Assembly: GCF_900323885.1 (NCBI RefSeq)
Contig: NZ_OOHJ01000011.1
Span: 372,001 to 436,000 of the forward strand
Source of the DNA: [Actinomadura] parvosata subsp. kistnae
Lineage (GTDB): Bacteria > Actinomycetota > Actinomycetes > Streptosporangiales > Streptosporangiaceae
Length of the DNA: 64,000 nucleotides
Direction: 5' to 3'
This document shows positions 63,306-64,000 of this stretch, piece by piece. How positions within the stretch are numbered: the first letter of the stretch is position 1; each line of letters opens with the position of its first letter. Position numbers and translations under genes: made by a program. The notes below the pieces were generated by a model, which saw nothing but the letters and a program-made list of their open reading frames with translations, had not been told where the DNA came from and ran no database searches.

Positions 63306-64000
63306 GCGTGGGGTGCCCCTGAGGCGCTTGGGCAGGCCGGTGACGCCCCACATGCCGATCCGCCACAGCGCCTCGGACATGATCCGGCCGCTCATCTTGC
63401 TCTTGCCGACCGTACGCTCCACGAACGTGATCGGCACCTCCACCACCCGCAGCCCGTGCCTGGACGTGCGCAGCGTCAGGTCCACCTGGAAGCAGTAGCC
63501 CTGCGACTCCACGCCCGACAGGCCCACCTTCTCCAGGGTCGCGGCACGGTAGGCGCGGAAGCCGGCGGTCGCGTCGCGTACCGGCAGGCCGAGCATCACG
63601 CGGGTGTAGAGGTTGGCGCCCTTGGACAGCAGCTCGCGCCGCTGCGGCCAGTTGACGATCTCGCCGCCCGGCACGTAGCGGGAGCCGATCGCCAGATCGG
63701 CGCCCTCGGCCAGCGCCTCCAGCAGCCTCGGCAGCTCCTCCGGCTGGTGGGAGCCGTCGGCGTCCATCTCCACCAGGACGTCGTAGCCCTCCTCCAGGCC
63801 CCACCGGAACCCGGCGATGTAGGCCGCGCCCAGCCCCTGCTTGCCCGGCCGGTGCAGGACGTGCACGTGGTCGTCGCCGGCGGCGAGCCCGTCGGCGACC
63901 TCGCCGGTGCCGTCGGGGCTGTTGTCGTCGGCCACCAGCACGTGGGCGCCGGGCACGGCGGCGCGCACCCGCTCGACGATCACCGGCAGGTTGTCGCGCT
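63300..64000 (-). CDS. Polyprenol-phosphate mannosyltransferase (Dpm1/Ppm-like); N-terminus outside window
   Basis: The frame is open through the window end (…[17 protein letters not shown]). GT2 motifs: [36 protein letters not shown] (DxD), [27 protein letters not shown] segment ([26 protein letters not shown]) and [13 protein letters not shown] ([14 protein letters not shown]). It transfers mannose from GDP-mannose to polyprenol phosphate for lipoglycan and protein mannosylation. No C-terminal membrane domain, so the catalytic-only form; the N-acyltransferase part is separate or absent. Confidence 0.93.
   Translation of the reverse strand, partial: RDNLPVIVERVRAAVPGAHVLVADDNSPDGTGEVADGLAAGDDHVHVLHRPGKQGLGAAYIAGFRWGLEEGYDVLVEMDADGSHQPEELPRLLEALAEGADLAIGSRYVPGGEIVNWPQRRELLSKGANLYTRVMLGLPVRDATAGFRAYRAATLEKVGLSGVESQGYCFQVDLTLRTSRHGLRVVEVPITFVERTVGKSKMSGRIMSEALWRIGMWGVTGLPKRLRGTPRG

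Overview
The window is very GC-rich DNA with actinomycete gene style: many GTG and TTG starts, ATGA/GTGA overlaps, ECF sigma factors, LuxR- and AfsR-like STAND regulators, SPW-repeat and DUF5134 membrane proteins. The right edge carries rbpA, fxsA and a polyprenol-phosphate mannosyltransferase. It is most likely chromosomal DNA of a Streptosporangiales-type actinomycete (Nonomuraea or a relative). Family and genus are inferred from gene content, not tested. I see no rRNA, tRNA, CRISPR array, transposase or prophage genes.

Layout. 1-6,101: secreted sugar dehydrogenase with carbohydrate-binding domains, then three cell-surface proteins including a DUF916/WxL-like one. 6,178-9,847: ECF sigma factor with a SnoaL-like tail and two MFS exporters. 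9,981-14,082: small secreted and stress proteins. 14,140-19,664: esterase and lactonase-like hydrolase operon opposite a large LuxR ATPase. 19,729-23,297: secreted carbonic anhydrase, small secreted proteins, a broken HTH regulator and a zinc-peptidase homologue that has lost its catalytic motif. 23,305-31,542: three STAND NTPases; one forms a coupled operon of nSTAND1-WD40, an orphan 228-aa protein and an HTH-NACHT-membrane protein, the best candidate here for an undescribed system. 31,713-37,297: DoxX, NTF2-like, SDR, DUF5134, STAS, AraC and polysaccharide deacetylase genes. 37,828-39,009: tandem clpP pair. 39,156-41,051: NarL-type two-component system. 41,098-46,862: DUF2268 protease, kinase-like membrane protein, and a MoxR-DUF58-VWA operon followed by two methyltransferases. 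46,899-49,170: GDPD and UMF1-type MFS genes. 49,277-61,574: accessory block (satellite DNA, quinone oxidoreductase/HxlR, serine hydrolase, LacI-controlled DUF1996 protein, second two-component system, ArsR-phosphatase-VOC operon). 61,796-64,000: rbpA, fxsA and the mannosyltransferase.

Two patterns run through the window. First, several convergent or 3' intergenic gaps are filled by short tandem repeats whose last copy is the stop codon and final codons of the neighbouring gene (periods of about 19, 20, 21, 23, 40 and 53 bp at six genes). Second, at least seven otherwise well-conserved genes are each broken by a single missing base, mostly in G/C runs and always in the -1 direction. That looks more like systematic homopolymer under-calling than real gene decay.

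Regulatory sites that can be read directly include a sigma-R-type promoter before rbpA, a LacI operator repeated before the lacI gene and its upstream target, an ArsR dyad before the arsR-phosphatase gene, and three probable leaderless transcripts.
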